Positions 11,595 through 23,304 of a stretch of 64,000 nucleotides of DNA are shown here, one piece after another (position 1 is the stretch's first letter; each line of letters opens with the position of its first letter). The translations under genes were made by a program, and so were the position numbers. The notes under the pieces are model-generated. The model did no database searches. It saw only the letters and a list, made by a program, of their open reading frames with translations, and had not been told where the DNA came from. The DNA comes from Labia minor (Eukaryota; Arthropoda; Insecta; Dermaptera; Spongiphoridae), in NCBI GenBank assembly GCA_963082975.1, contig OY720344.1, positions 97,345,228-97,409,227 of the forward strand, read 5' to 3'.

Positions 11595-12199
11595 CTGGAG
11601 TGTCTCCACTCGACTAACTCGCAAATTAAATAACATATATTATATTTAAATTAAATTTTATTAATTATAAATTAAATTTAATTAATTATAAATTAAATTT
11701 AATTAATTATAAATTAAATTTAATTAATTATAAATTAAATTTTATTAATTATAAATGAAAATTAATACATAAAATTTATTAAACCAGCGCGTGTTTGGCT
11801 CTTTCTTGATGACACCACGTCACGTGTTGGCGAATGATTTGCAATGTTAAAAAATTAATTCCAGTACTTTCAGCGAATCACACTGAAATTCTATATATAG
11901 CAGTTTTATACGATTTTTAATCATGTGAAAAACTATCAAACATATATCTTTATTTTTACGGTCACTTTAGAGGAAAAAAAATCAAAACGTGGTAGGTAAT
12001 GACCCTCTTCGGATTGAACTACATTTCCCAAAAGTTGATAGAAAACTACGAATTTTGAATAATGCCCGAATAACACACAGAGACATTTTCTCAACCTTTG
12101 TGAAAATGACTCAGGGACCTTCAAAACGTATAAAAACATCAAAATCTCGAGATCGACAATTTTCGTGATCGCAATACTATCTCTGGCGAGATAGTAAAA
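11595..12199 (-). mobile_element. Hel-F copy, near complete
   Basis: About 605 bp. One end is ctggagtgtctccactcgac, with GAGTG/CACTC as a small hairpin; the other end is actatctctggcgagatagt followed by A's, a perfect 8-bp stem with loop tggc. The 10-mer actatctcgc is present as subterminal inverted repeats in the family (here the first copy reads actaactcgc). The same family is at 30569-31159, 45382-45838, 18004-18440, 10014-10370 and 7909. No coding capacity. Helentron/HINE-like by architecture (inference). Confidence 0.7.
11650..11757. repeat. Short tandem repeat inside Hel-F
   Basis: About five copies of a roughly 21-bp unit based on ttaattataaattaaattta. The same segment is present once or twice in other Hel-F copies, so it expanded locally in this copy. 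Confidence 0.75.
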
Positions 12200-13384
12200 A
12201 TTGATTAAATAAATTATATCACTAATTATATTATGTATTTATTTATATAATAATTTAAACTTAGATAAATGATACTTTCTTTAATATGAGATGTTAAAAA
12301 TGTTGAAAATGTCTTAAGTAAATAATAAAAATAAAAATGATAGAACACACCGGGACACACCGAAGCCATTTCTATTAACTTCCTTACTCATCTCATACCA
12401 GTTGTGCATTCCTTTTAAGCACTTTCCTGGGGCAATCATTAATAATAAAAATCAATAATCCTTGGGCTATGGATCTTCTTTCACTTGGACTTGCCATCCT
12501 TATTTAATAATAATTCCTAATAGTGATTCTACGCCATTTATTTAATGTTAAACTTCATTTTAAATAATATAAATATAAAAATTTTTTATAAAATAACGTT
12601 TTTCCAATGGACTAAAAAGAATAAAATAATTTTTCTATAAGTCTGACAAAGTTTATGGATGAATTGCTTCATATTCAACGAAAAACGTTGGGCGCTTTTA
12701 GTTTTCATTTGATTTCTATGCAATTAACTTCCTTTATAGAGCTATAATTCACTGACGCCAAGTGAAGTTGAGAAAAACGTTATAAAAAATAAGGTTAATG
12801 ATCAAATAATGTTCATTATAGTGTATGTATTACAAATTTATATTATACAAAAAAATTTATTTATCTAACAATAACTACTAATCTCCTCATTTCAGATTTC
12901 ATTTCCCAAGTTTTAATAAAATAAATACTTTTGTAGTGAAGTGAAAATACAATTTATTATTTTCAAGAGTTATATATTCTTTCTTTTTAATATTATTTTC
13001 TCTAAAAAATAAATTATTTTTAGTATATAATATATATTTTGTACAATGTATATATACATATATATATATATATATGTATTGTATTATTTAATTTAAATAT
13101 TATCTTTAACATTTTTATTGTTTTATAAACAAAATCAACTTTAGTAAATTAAACATATAATAAAATCTAACAAATAAAGGTATGCATACCTTTTTCATTC
13201 CTAATAAAGATAAGTTGATTCTCTTGAGACTTAGCGATTTAACCAAATAGAACAATTCTAATTGTGGTTAAAAACAAATACTCTAATCTTTCTGAATTAT
13301 CAATAGTAATAATTTTAATAAATATAAGAACACATATTAGTCTTGAGAGAAGTATTATTATAAATGATTTATTAATAGATTACT
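12200..13384. other. AT-rich spacer with a (TA)n run
   Basis: No gene seen. A (TA) microsatellite lies at about 13056-13078. Positions 12340-12500 are less AT-rich without a recognised feature. Confidence 0.45.
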
Positions 13385-13478
13385 TAATTAGATTACATCC
13401 TACGAATAGACAGCCTAAGCGATGTGAGATATAGGTGTTCTATAATCCGTGGAACGGATCCCCTTAGTTTTATATATA
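13385..13478 (-). mobile_element. SINE-1 3'-body fragment
   Basis: Matches the distal part of the SINE at 14110-14389 (acatcctacg, then ggtgttctataatccgtgga). The tRNA-like head is absent, so it is a truncated, diverged copy. Confidence 0.45.
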
Positions 13479-14105
13479 TTATTACATTTCTTGTTTTTTT
13501 TTAAATAAACTTTTTTAACTAAGACAAAATCTATTTTATTTATAACTATTTTTTCATCCAATGCAGCCCAGGTATACAAAGTTTAGGTTGCATATCTTCA
13601 GGGGGCTCCTAGGAAAATTGATTTATTCTAGTGGATTTGAACATTCTGTTCACCTCATACCTCATATCCCACAACTACTTCTCTCTATTTATTACTATTT
13701 TATAAAATTTAGATGTTTTATCTTTTTATTGATACTGATAGAAATTTCCCTTGACCGGTTGTTCCTCTAAATTCTATATATTCATACTTTTATCTTAATC
13801 CGGTAGTTACTAGTTATGGTAACTTACTTCTAAGGAAATTTAAAAATAGTACTTAATATTTTATTTTGGTTAAACTAATACGATGTTATTGTCTTAATAA
13901 ATATATTGGTTTAATAAATATAATTAATGGATATTAAATTGTTGTATAATTTATTAATTAAGCATTTAAATTAAACAAACTAACAATTTTATTATTTATT
14001 ATTGTTATTATATGTATTATAATTAATTTTTTTTAGATATTTTTATAGATATAATTGATTAATATAGTAGTTAATCAATCTATATCTATATCTATATAAA
14101 AAAAA
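13479..14105. other. AT-rich spacer
   Basis: A 69-codon open frame at 13561-13770 has no recognisable motif and an atypical composition; not called as a gene. Confidence 0.4.
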
Positions 14106-14109
14106 CCTC

Positions 14110-14389
14110 TGACTATTGTACGTCCTACGCAAGGACAGCGCCTATCAAGTCAGTTATATAAATTAGGTATCCTATGATCAGTAGAACGGGTCCTATCAAC
14201 CTTTACCTTGATTTTCTTGATCGGAGACGCTACTTTTTTATCAAGTAGCTTCCCAATGTTGATCCCGGAGGCTGGGTTGACTCCGTCCCATAGACCCCAG
14301 CTAGAGAAATTCCCTTGCCAGGACTTGAACCCGGGACCACAAGAATGTGAATCAGCGACGCTGGCCATCACATCCTGTGGCGCCTTATC
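14110..14389 (-). mobile_element. SINE-1, tRNA-derived SINE, best preserved copy
   Basis: Read on the minus strand it starts with a tRNA-like head: A-box-like tggccagcgtcgctga, then B box gggttcaagtcctg (about 14325-14338). A unique body follows, with tttctctagctggggtctat, ttgggaagctacttgat and a distal cctaatttatat region. Pol III would transcribe it from the internal A and B boxes. Other copies: 13385 (fragment), 30365, 55125, 56195, 60445 and 62700. Open frames across it on both strands (14150-14443 and 14208-14420) are not genes. Confidence 0.82.
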
Positions 14390-14391
14390 TA

Positions 14392-14637
14392 CGAGGGTGA
14401 CTGAAAAGTTTCCGACCTGACCAAGAAAAACGATGTTTTTCAATTTTTTTTTGCTATATTTTTCAACATAATCTCATGTTGCACACAGCTTTCCATATTC
14501 AAATGGAAAATATTTCGCACAGGTTCAGCTGACATCGTACAAGTCTCAACTATCTTGAATTTTGACAAATAAAACAAACAAAAAATTGAAAAACATAGTT
14601 TTTCTTGGTCAGGTCGGAAACTTTTCAGCCACCCTTG
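14392..14637 (-). mobile_element. Mariner-type MITE
   Basis: 246 bp with about 30-bp terminal inverted repeats (left cgagggtgactgaaaagttt, right end complementary with two differences) and TA duplications at 14390-14391 and 14638-14639. The interior shares a segment with the larger relative at 39631-40000, in opposite orientation. It inserted exactly at the head end of SINE-1. Confidence 0.88.
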
Positions 14638-14639
14638 TA

Positions 14640-15109
14640 TATCTATATATATTGTTTAAAATTTAATTATATTATTGTATCGTAATGTCAAAAAATATGT
14701 GCAGGAAATGAAAGGGCATCGCCAGGACAATTCCTGAAATTGTTTTTTTCCATCGAGCTATTTGGAAAAACCTTCATGGAAAAACTATAAAATCAAAAAA
14801 AAAAAAAAAAAATATTTTCTTTAGTTTTATTACACAGTGAATATGACAAGACTCTTCACTATCCAGATGAGTATTGTCAAGTAATAATTAATAACTATTT
14901 TAATAATTATTTACTTATAATTATTAATATAATTAATATAAACTATTTGTTTGCTATATTTTATTTATGGTTTTTAGCTAATTCATTTGATTTTCATTTA
15001 AATGTTATTATTTTAATCATCTGAATACAATAGTTGAAGTTAATTAATATCTCTCTATCCATCACTCCTCATATAGAAAATAATTATAATAACAAAACCT
15101 ATTAATTTA
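14640..15109. other. AT-rich spacer
   Basis: Contains a poly-A run at about 14795-14811; nothing recognised. Confidence 0.45.
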
Positions 15110-15510
15110 CACGGCTGCTTCCAAAGTTACCTACACAGAGTGGGAAGAGCATCATCGGCAATCTGTTCGAGTTGCAAAAAAGAGGATAACGTAGAACACA
15201 CAATATTCAACTGTGAAGGTGGAAGAAGAAGAGGGAGGAGTTAGGAAATCGACTCGGAATGCCTAACACAGTGAATAACATATCCAGATTAATGACATCC
15301 AAAGAGGAAAATTGGGTTATAATTTCTCAATATATACAAGAAATATTTAAAATGAAGGAAGGCCAGCTAAGGGCCGTAAATTAAAAACAATCTGCACGAC
15401 AGATGCTATGTCGTATGGCGATACCTTTCGCGGAGAATTGGGTTAGAAATCAGGAAGAAGGAGTAGGTGTTTTAGTCGGTGGAACGGAGCCCGACACTCT
15501 GTGCGTAAAG
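15110..15510 (+). pseudogene. R1-type LINE, C-terminal end of the ORF and 3' end
   Basis: Translation from 15110 gives HGCFQSYLHRVGRASSAIC followed by a CCHC zinc-binding motif (C-x2-C-x7-H-x4-C, in CSSCKKEDNVEHTIFNC). This pattern is found near the C-terminus of R1/Jockey-type LINE proteins. A stop follows within about 25 codons, and the homology then continues frameshifted with an RGELG-like tail and the characteristic 3' phrase ending in gacactctgtgcgtaaag. The element is split by the hAT MITE at 15511-16263 and its last bases resume at 16272. Clade assignment is by motif recognition. Confidence 0.75.
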
Positions 15511-16263
15511 CAGTGGCGTACCTAGGGGGGTGCGGTGGGTGCGGTCCGCACCGGGCGGCACTTATCTTGGGGCGGCATTTTTTATATTTAGTTATAGTTG
15601 TAAAAAGCAACTTATTCATTTCATATTTATTTTTTTTCTTTCTTGAATAATAAATTATTAATATGAATATTATAAGTTTACTATTTGATTTATATAAATT
15701 ATGATCAACTATATGATTTCGAATATTATTCCTCGGTGTATATAAATGCATTTTAGTGTAAATTTTGAATTCTAATTCCAAGAACAGGATAATAATTTTA
15801 TTTTATTGTATTCATTAAAATTCGTTGAATTCGTAAACGCATCTTTACGATTTTGTTCGGCAATTTTTCCTAACTAAAATTTTTTGATATCAGTTTATAA
15901 ATGTCATTTCTTTTGAAAAGTTTATATGATTACTTTGAAGTGATATACCAATATTTTTTTAAATCATCGATTTTTCTTTTGAAAAGCAGGGCCGGCGGAA
16001 AAAATATAAATATAAATTTTGGGAGCATTATACACGATTTTTCTAGTATGAAAGCTAGTAAATATTATATTAATATGTTTACGAGTGCATACAAATATGT
16101 GTAAAAAAATTTACTCTCTGTGAATTAATTAATATTGATTAAATAACTTAATAATTTATTTATGTGTATTAATTTATAAAAACCACTATTTGATTGACTT
16201 ATAATAAAAAGGGCGGCAAACTGGAGATCGCCCCGGGCGGCAAAAGTTCTAGGTACACCACTG
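15511..16263 (+). mobile_element. hAT MITE, copy 1 (family hAT-1)
   Basis: 753 bp, termini cagtggcgtacctag and ctaggtacaccactg, flanked by an exact 8-bp target duplication gcgtaaag (15503-15510 and 16264-16271). The subterminal regions are strikingly G/C-rich (gggcggca motifs) while the interior is A/T. No transposase is encoded. A second copy in inverse orientation is at 40487-41220. It interrupts the R1-type LINE 3' end. Confidence 0.95.
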
Positions 16264-16271
16264 GCGTAAAG

Positions 16272-16300
16272 GCATTTCACCTACTATAAAAATAAAAAAA
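16272..16300 (+). mobile_element. R1-type LINE, terminal bases and A-rich tail
   Basis: Continues the LINE after the hAT MITE: gcatttcacctactataaaa followed by an A-rich run. Removing the MITE and one 8-bp duplication restores a continuous 3' end. Confidence 0.65.
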
Positions 16301-16839
16301 AAAAACTATTAATATAATTAAACTTTATTTACTTCATATTCATACTTCTTGTTTTCCAAGTTAGATTTTAATACTATTTTAATCAAACTTTATTTTAATT
16401 TGATTCCTTTTTAAAATTTATTAATACCTGTTGATTAATTACTGAAGTTTAGAATGAATGAATAGAATTTTAAGTTGAATAAAATAATAATTAGAAATAT
16501 ATTGTTAAAAAAATAGTAGTATTATATTATAATAACTTACTATACAACTATAATTATTTATTTATAATATAGAAAAATATTATATATTTAAAAAATAAAA
16601 ATTCAAATGTAATTTAATCTTGTTATCAAATTTTACTCAAAATCATGTCTTGTTAAACGAAAGTATAAGTTATGTGTGTCCAATCTGTCACCCAAGGCAA
16701 GGATAAATTTTTTTTATTATAAATTAAAACAAATATCTTATCTTATTATACTATCAAAAATTGTATATATATTTGTATTTTTAAGATATTAAACGGCTCT
16801 AAGGACTTTTTTGAAATTCACCATAGATAATTTTAATAA
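16301..16839. other. AT-rich spacer
   Basis: Nothing recognised. Confidence 0.5.
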
Positions 16840-17165
16840 AGAAAAATCGATCCGTATTGGTTTCAGCCTCGGGAAAAATCATCTTTGTTAGTTTATTTCT
16901 TAATTTAAAATAGGAATTTTAATAATAAAAAAATGACGCCGGTCACTGCTTCCTTAAATATAAAATATTATAAAAAAAAAAAATTAAAAATATTTATTTT
17001 AATTCTAATATTTTGTAATCAAATTACGAAATATATATTATGTTATATCCACAGGCCATGTGTCTTTCGGTGCATTATTACGTTCGTTTAAGGGCTGTAT
17101 GTTTTATGACTTTGTTTTTTAATTTATGTTCTTTTAAATTATTTGAAATTGTTTCATATATTTTG
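16840..17165 (+). mobile_element. Hel-A, diverged internal fragment
   Basis: Resembles the second half of Hel-A (attggtttcagcctcggga, a ttagtttatttcttaattta stretch, tgacgccggtca in place of the gacgtcatccagcc region, and tatttgaaattgtttca). Both termini are missing. Confidence 0.5.
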
Positions 17166-17624
17166 TCGTTTATTTATTTTAAATAATAATCTTGATTTTA
17201 AATATTCATAGTTCATAAGGTAAAAATACCGAGCGGCGGCTCGGTGAACCAGGTACTTATAAATAAAAACAAAAAATACTACAGAAGAAATACATTCATG
17301 ATTATTGCTGCTTTAATTTTAGAATAGAATTATTTGCAATACATCAATAAATAACGTATGATTGTCATTTTGCGACATAAGTAATTCGTCTTCGTTATTG
17401 AAATCGTGTTGTTGTTATGAAATCATGAAAATTTTCGAATATTTGATATTAGGTATAATTATTTTATGTTCATCAACTATATAAATATACTTGTGGCTTA
17501 AAATACTATATCTTCTTCGAAAGTGGTCCAAGGAAGAAAAGAAATGAAACAATCCTCGTTTAAATAATAAAATCATTTAATAAGATTCAGTTGAAAAAAA
17601 TATATTGTATATTTGTAAAAGAAC
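17166..17624. other. Spacer, unassigned
   Basis: Positions 17220-17265 contain a short GC-rich phrase (accgagcggcggctcggtga), itself a short palindrome, of unknown origin. Confidence 0.35.
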
Positions 17625-17812
17625 TTTATTTATTCACAAAGGGAGATTTCAGGCTTGGCAAGCCATTTCTAGGGCATTTAAACTGCATTTTCTCAGGGGG
17701 TTAGGTGTAAATATAAACTCAATATTGAGGGTACAAGAAAACCAATAAAGTTAAAATCGAATGAAGTCTCTATGATTGTTGAATAAACTTGTAAATTCCC
17801 TTTGTGAATAAA
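17625..17812. mobile_element. Possible small MITE
   Basis: A 16-bp perfect inverted repeat, tttattcacaaaggga (17629-17644) and its complement (17797-17812), brackets about 150 bp. No second copy in the window and no clear target duplication. Confidence 0.35.
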
Positions 17813-18003
17813 TGTTACCACACAATCGTTGAATTTATTTTATTTTTAGAAAATGTTATTAATAGAGTACAAATTTTTCAATTACATTTTTATCATACTT
17901 AAATAAAATAAAAATTATATTGTAAAATTATTATGAATGATTTAATTTAATGAAGGATTATTTCGTTTATTAAATAACAATAAATAATAGCACTTCGATA
18001 CAA

Positions 18004-18440
18004 TTTTTACTATCTCACCAGAGATAATATTGCGTTTACGAAAATGATGTCGAGATTTTGATGTTTTTATACGTTTTGAAGGTTCCTGAATCATTTTCTC
18101 TAAGGTTCACTTCTGTGTGTTTGTGTGTGTATGTGTGGTGTATGTATGTAGACAAAATCACGCAAAAACGGTTTGAGCTAGAGTCATGAAATTTGATATA
18201 CGGGAATTATTCAAAATTCGTAGTATTCTACAACTTTTAAGAAATGTAGCTCAATTGGAAGAGGGTCATCACCTACAACGTTTTGATTTTTTTCCCTCTA
18301 AACTGACCTTAAAAACAAAGATATATGTTTGATAGTTTTTCACATGATTAAAAATTGTATAAAACTGCTATATATAGAATTTCAGCTTGATTGAATCGCT
18401 GAAAGTACCGGAATTAATTTTTTAACATTGCAAATCACGG
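18004..18440 (+). mobile_element. Hel-F copy, hairpin-terminus lost
   Basis: Starts tttttactatctcaccagag (subterminal repeat with one change), runs through a (GT)-rich simple tract at about 18117-18150 and the shared interior, and stops after ttaacattgcaaatcacg; the ctggag end is missing. Confidence 0.68.
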
Positions 18441-19316
18441 ATGATACCCAACTCGCAGCAATTGTTAGATTAGCATAAGTATTAATTGTTCCTTTAACTT
18501 GAGGAGGTTGCTAAAATTAATATCAATGTAATACGGGATTACAATAACAAAAGTTACATTTTAAAGACTCTTGAGTTGCAAAACTATTATAGTATTTACA
18601 TTTATGTGGTTGTATTGTACTTAGTTAAAGGCTGAAAAGTTTGAACCTATGTTGAATAAGTAATATTCAACCAGTACAATTGATATTTATTTTTTTTTTA
18701 TTTCTCTGCTATTTTTATTGGAAATCTAATTTGTTTTCAAATATATTTATCAGTCAATATCTAATTACAATAGATAAATAATTAATACAATTAAAATCAA
18801 TTAATTAAATAAGAATATACACACTATGATCTACCTATATATAGTTGATTGTAAAAATATGGAATTGTTGAATGATTAATAAAAATTACCAAAGTAAACG
18901 TTTCTTCATAACTTTAATAAATTAATATAATTTATAATAATAAATCAATTAAAATATATATATATATATATATAGGTATATATATAGGTATATATATAAT
19001 AGTAATAAATTGAGTATATACTATATGATATATTGTATTAAATGAGATTATTAATCTTTTGGAAATTCCCTCTCTCTTTGTCTCTTTCATTTCTTATTAA
19101 TATATCCAATTAATTATTTTTATATAATCTGTTTTGGGTAAAAATATTTCTTTTTTAAAGAATAATTAATTTCAAAATCCAGTTCTTTCTGAAAGTATGA
19201 AAAAAAATGAAAAGAATGGAATTTAATAAGGATATATATATATATATATATATAAATTAAACTTTTAAATTAAAGTAATTAAAGGGATATGATAAATCGT
19301 TTAAAGCAGTGATTTT
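18441..19316. other. AT-rich spacer with (TA)n
   Basis: No gene seen. (TA) microsatellites at 18954-18998 (interrupted by two ggta units) and about 19231-19253. Confidence 0.5.
18954..18998. repeat. (TA)n microsatellite
   Basis: TA dinucleotide run with two regularly spaced tataggta interruptions. Confidence 0.9.
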
Positions 19317-19445
19317 CAAAGCTAGTCTAAATGCAACCCCTAGGGCGTGAGGAGACGGAAGAATGGCATTGAAAAGCAAGGAGAAAAGCGTTGATAAACA
19401 TGAGGAGAGGTGGGAGTGGAATGAGGTAACTAAGGATTGTAAAGA
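19317..19445 (+). mobile_element. Possible hAT left-end fragment
   Basis: Begins cagtgattttcaaagc, resembling the cagtgattctcaa terminus of the hAT at 35063. No right end found. Confidence 0.3.
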
Positions 19446-19586
19446 CTTTCATTTAAAAAAAAATTAGACAGGTCAACTGTTCCTTTTTGAAATCTAAATC
19501 TTATTGAAAAAATTTAATAACAAAATTGAAAACAATTTATTTTATACCGACATATACATACACCTATATAGGGATAATATATATAA

Positions 19587-20235
19587 ATAAGTTGACCTGT
19601 GGCCAGGTCCGAACCGACCGACGGTTTGAAGAAAATTAATTTCCAGCTAGAGAAACAACTTCAAATAATTTTAATATAACTATTAATGTAATAAAAAACA
19701 GATATGGATATAACATAAATATTTTTAATTTTATTTTATTTATAATATATATGAAAGACGAAGCTGTGACGTCATGAATGGCTGGTTGACGTCATATAAT
19801 TTTAAATTAAGAAAAAAACTAATAAAGATGATTTTTCTCCAGGATAAAACCAATACAAAGTGCATGATTCGTGGTGATATGTAAAAAATCTCCTCATGTG
19901 AAATTTGGTGTGAAAATAACCCTTCCCTTATTATCGTCGATCGCTAATACTACCACTTCCGGTTTCCGGATTTGCACCAAAAGTTGATCAATTCATCCCA
20001 CTGATGCATTAAGTAAATATACTAAATTTCATCAAAATCCGTTAAGCCGTTCAGGCTGTACACATCTATACGGACGGACAGACGGACAGACGGATAGACG
20101 GACGGACAGACATCATGCTAAAAATACTTTTTTCTGTTAAGAAAATGCATGATTCGTGGAGATATGTAAAAATCTCCACATGTGAAATTTGGTGTGAAAA
20201 CAATACCTCCCTTACTATCGTCGGTCGGTAAAAAT
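19587..20235 (-). mobile_element. Hel-A copy 3, complete
   Basis: About 650 bp. The left end carries the perfect hairpin gacctgtggccaggtc and then accgaccgacg; the right end is ctatcgtcggtcggtaaaaa. The tandem tract is at about 20071-20111. Very similar to copies 1 and 2. This is the reference copy for the family, as both ends and both subterminal repeats are intact. Confidence 0.75.
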
Positions 20236-20689
20236 GTAAATATTATATAACTAGGGTGTGTTTAAAAAAAAAACTGTTCGCCTCTCATGTATTTAGAACG
20301 ATTGACAGATTGACACCATTTGTCTGATTAAATTTTTTTAACTCTTTAAAAAAACCTATATTTTTGTTTTTTAAAAAAAATACTATAATCAGTTATTTAT
20401 AGGTCTTCAAAATGTCTCTCTCTATATATAATATTATATTTAAATAAATTCCTTGGGTTGATTTAAAAATACCATATTAACTCTTAAAAAATTCCTATTT
20501 AATATAAATAAATAAATAAATGAAATCTCTTTCTATTTTAATGTATGTATATACAATTGCACTTTTTATTATCTAATCTTCCTTGAATATACATAACAAA
20601 CTTAATTTACATTATTATTATTTTTAAGTATTTAATTTAAATAGTGTACGATATTATTGATTTTTATTTTATTGTACATATTTTTATTT
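20236..20689. other. AT-rich spacer
   Basis: Nothing recognised. Confidence 0.5.
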
Positions 20690-21005
20690 TCCGCCACTTA
20701 TCATGCAGTAAAGGGGCTAATCTCGTTAAAATTATTATCAATGAGAATGAAAATTAAAATATATAAAACAATTATTTTTGCCGGTTGTGAGGCGTGGTCT
20801 ATGACCTTAGGGGACGAGAGTAGTATTTTAAAAATAGAATTATTCTCAGCATTTATGGGCCAAAGAAAGATGAGGTCACCTGAGAATGGCTTGCATCTCC
20901 AGAAATTGAGAAGGTTGTTTTGGCAAGGACACGTGTCAAGAAGGTGGCGAATTATGGTTGTTGCAGTCAAGAACTTTCGAGTTCCGTGGAGCCATAGGGA
21001 TATAT
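20690..21005 (+). mobile_element. RTE LINE C-terminal fragment
   Basis: Reads as the end of the RTE ORF: a cysteine-rich GCEAWSMTLGDES motif, then RKMRSPENGLHL, then RRLFWQGHVSRR and VVAVKNFRVPWSH. It carries internal deletions relative to 8830-9640. The 126-residue open frame at 20657-21037 spans it by chance and is not a gene. Confidence 0.7.
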
Positions 21006-21609
21006 GGAAAGATATTTTTATTTTGTTGATAAGATAAAAAAAGGCAGAAGTTTGTTCAGTTTGTAATTATTTTTATTTATTTTATTTAAGTTGTAATTTT
21101 AATAGAAATGTATTTGTCACCTGGAATAAATTAAAAATTTGAACAATTTTTTTGTTTCAGTTATATTGTTTTTTGTTATTAACCATATGAATTGAAATGT
21201 TGATTCTCATGACTGGGTTTCTAGATTCAAGGAGTAAAGTCTTCGTGGTAATTACTATAAAAAATGTATTTTCTATACGTGTATTATTACATTAGTTGTC
21301 AAATATTCAAATTTTTCAAAAGCCACTTTCAATGGATAAAAAATAAACACAAATTTAAAATAATTTAATTATATTCAACAAAAATCTTAACACCCCATTT
21401 TAATTTCTTTTGTAACTTACAAAATATTTATTTCATAATTTTTATAATTAAAATCTTATCTGTAAGTTATAAAAAATAATGTTTAATAAAATATTCAACC
21501 GCAAATGAAATTAATAAAACATAAATAATTTAACAAAATATAATTTCATTTAAGAAAATTATTGACAAAAATACTTAAAACACTTGAAAGTACAAATTAT
21601 TTTAAACAA
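21006..21609. other. AT-rich spacer
   Basis: Nothing recognised. Confidence 0.45.
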
Positions 21610-21910
21610 ATAATATAGCAGATAACACTGTTTATATTTATAACCAGTATTGGTAGGCAAAACTGCAATATATTTGCATTGGAAAGTTGCTAAGATAAGG
21701 AAAAGGCGATGAATTTTCTCATTAACTGGTACTAATTTGAAAAAAATATATAAGACCTAACTAAACATCTGCTTAGTGTAAAATCTTTGCAATTCTAAAA
21801 AGCGCAAGTTTTTTTAGGAATTAATAAGTTTTCACAACTAAATGCTTCCCAATTGGTAACCATTCTTAGTTCTTGCCTACCAGCTTACCTCATGATGTTT
21901 TCACCCATAA
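21610..21910 (+). repeat. Unclassified interspersed repeat G, copy 1
   Basis: Shares ordered phrases with 53013-53153 plus 54003-54290: cactgtttatat, gatattggtaggtaaaac-like, ttttcac...aattggtaaccat. No termini or coding capacity recognised. It provides the uninterrupted version of the site where the hAT at 53154 inserted. Confidence 0.5.
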
Positions 21911-23225
21911 ATTAATATCTTAATGATAATCATAATTAGGTATTAGTAATATGAATAGGATAAAAGCTAATTAATTAAAAAATAAATATAAATTAATTAT
22001 AATCTATTTTATTTCAGATAAAACTCTTTTAACGGTCCACCAAACAGTTTAACGCTTATTAATTTAAAGGTAAGTTCATAATAAATTGTTCAATGTCTTT
22101 TCAAATTTGTTAGTCAAATTTTATTATCTCTGCTAGTCAATTTGTTAAGTTTAGTTTTAATAGGTAACAGTGATGGGTATAATGCTTAAAGACAGTGAAT
22201 AATATTCGTCTTCTATTATTTAATAGATATATATTTTGATGGAATTAGTCATAACTATGGGAGAATTTTATCTTAAAACAAAACTCTGAAAGTGAATAAT
22301 TGACCTTAAAAGAAGCTGACAGGGATAAACATTTAACATTCTCTTATCTCTACATTGATGTTCTTTTCATGATGTATTAAATTTAATTTTGAGGTGGTAT
22401 TTAATGTATTAACTAAAACCAGATTGTATGTCTACTTTAGTGAAGTATAACTTCCAAATGATTCTATTATGGGAAAATAAACTTCTCAGAGAAAAAAATA
22501 CTCAATGAAAATAATCAACTATTATTTTGATTGTTTTGTTTTTATTTTTTAAGCAATCAAAAAATTGTAATTTTGCAACACCTAAATTAGTTTTTGTTAA
22601 TGAATATTTTATATTAATTAAATACACAAATATCATATTTTAAATATGAATATATAAAAAAAATTATTATTTAATTTTACTATTATTAAATAATTAATTA
22701 ATCTTAAAAAATATTATTTATCTTATTCAATTTAAATTAATTTTCACAATTTAACATCTCAAGTGACGATAATTATTATCGAGCCATACTAAATTCACAA
22801 AATTTAATATATTAGTATACTACTTTCCATATATATCTATGTATATATATATTGATATAGATATATATAATGTGTACTTTCGTGACGAAGAGAGTGAAAA
22901 AAAGGAATTTCCCTAAAAAATATAAATCGATTTTTAAATTCCTTTATTGTATTTCTTATTATTTCTCTTATTTATTATTTATTTCCGACAATGAATATAA
23001 AATTAAATTATTGAATTTATCATCCATTAAATTGATTATTTAATATAAGTATTACATAAAAACTGTTTTATTTACATAATTTTATAATTTACATATTTAA
23101 AAATGTAATTGTAAGTGGGAATTAAAACATATTATTATATATATATTTCTTATTGTAACTATTAAAAAAAACTATTAAAAAACAATGAAATTTCTCAATT
23201 TTAACTTTTACTTTAAAAAATAAAT
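21911..23225. other. AT-rich spacer
   Basis: No gene, repeat or RNA recognised. Confidence 0.45.
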
Positions 23226-23304
23226 TTATAAAAAAACAAAACAAATGAGCGGTGGCCAGGCACAGAAATAAATTAATTTTCAAACAACATTATATATATA
23301 AATA

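Noticed and set aside
14325..14388. True tRNA gene
   Set aside because: A and B boxes are present but the cloverleaf arms do not pair and a long SINE body follows; same for 32665, 33444, 55385 and 60650.
14150..14443. Open frames on both strands across 14.1-14.4 kb as genes
   Set aside because: They cross a SINE and a MITE border and have no protein motif; composition and position are explained by the repeats.
18954..19253. Centromeric or telomeric satellite
   Set aside because: Only short TA microsatellites; no higher-order unit or telomere motif.
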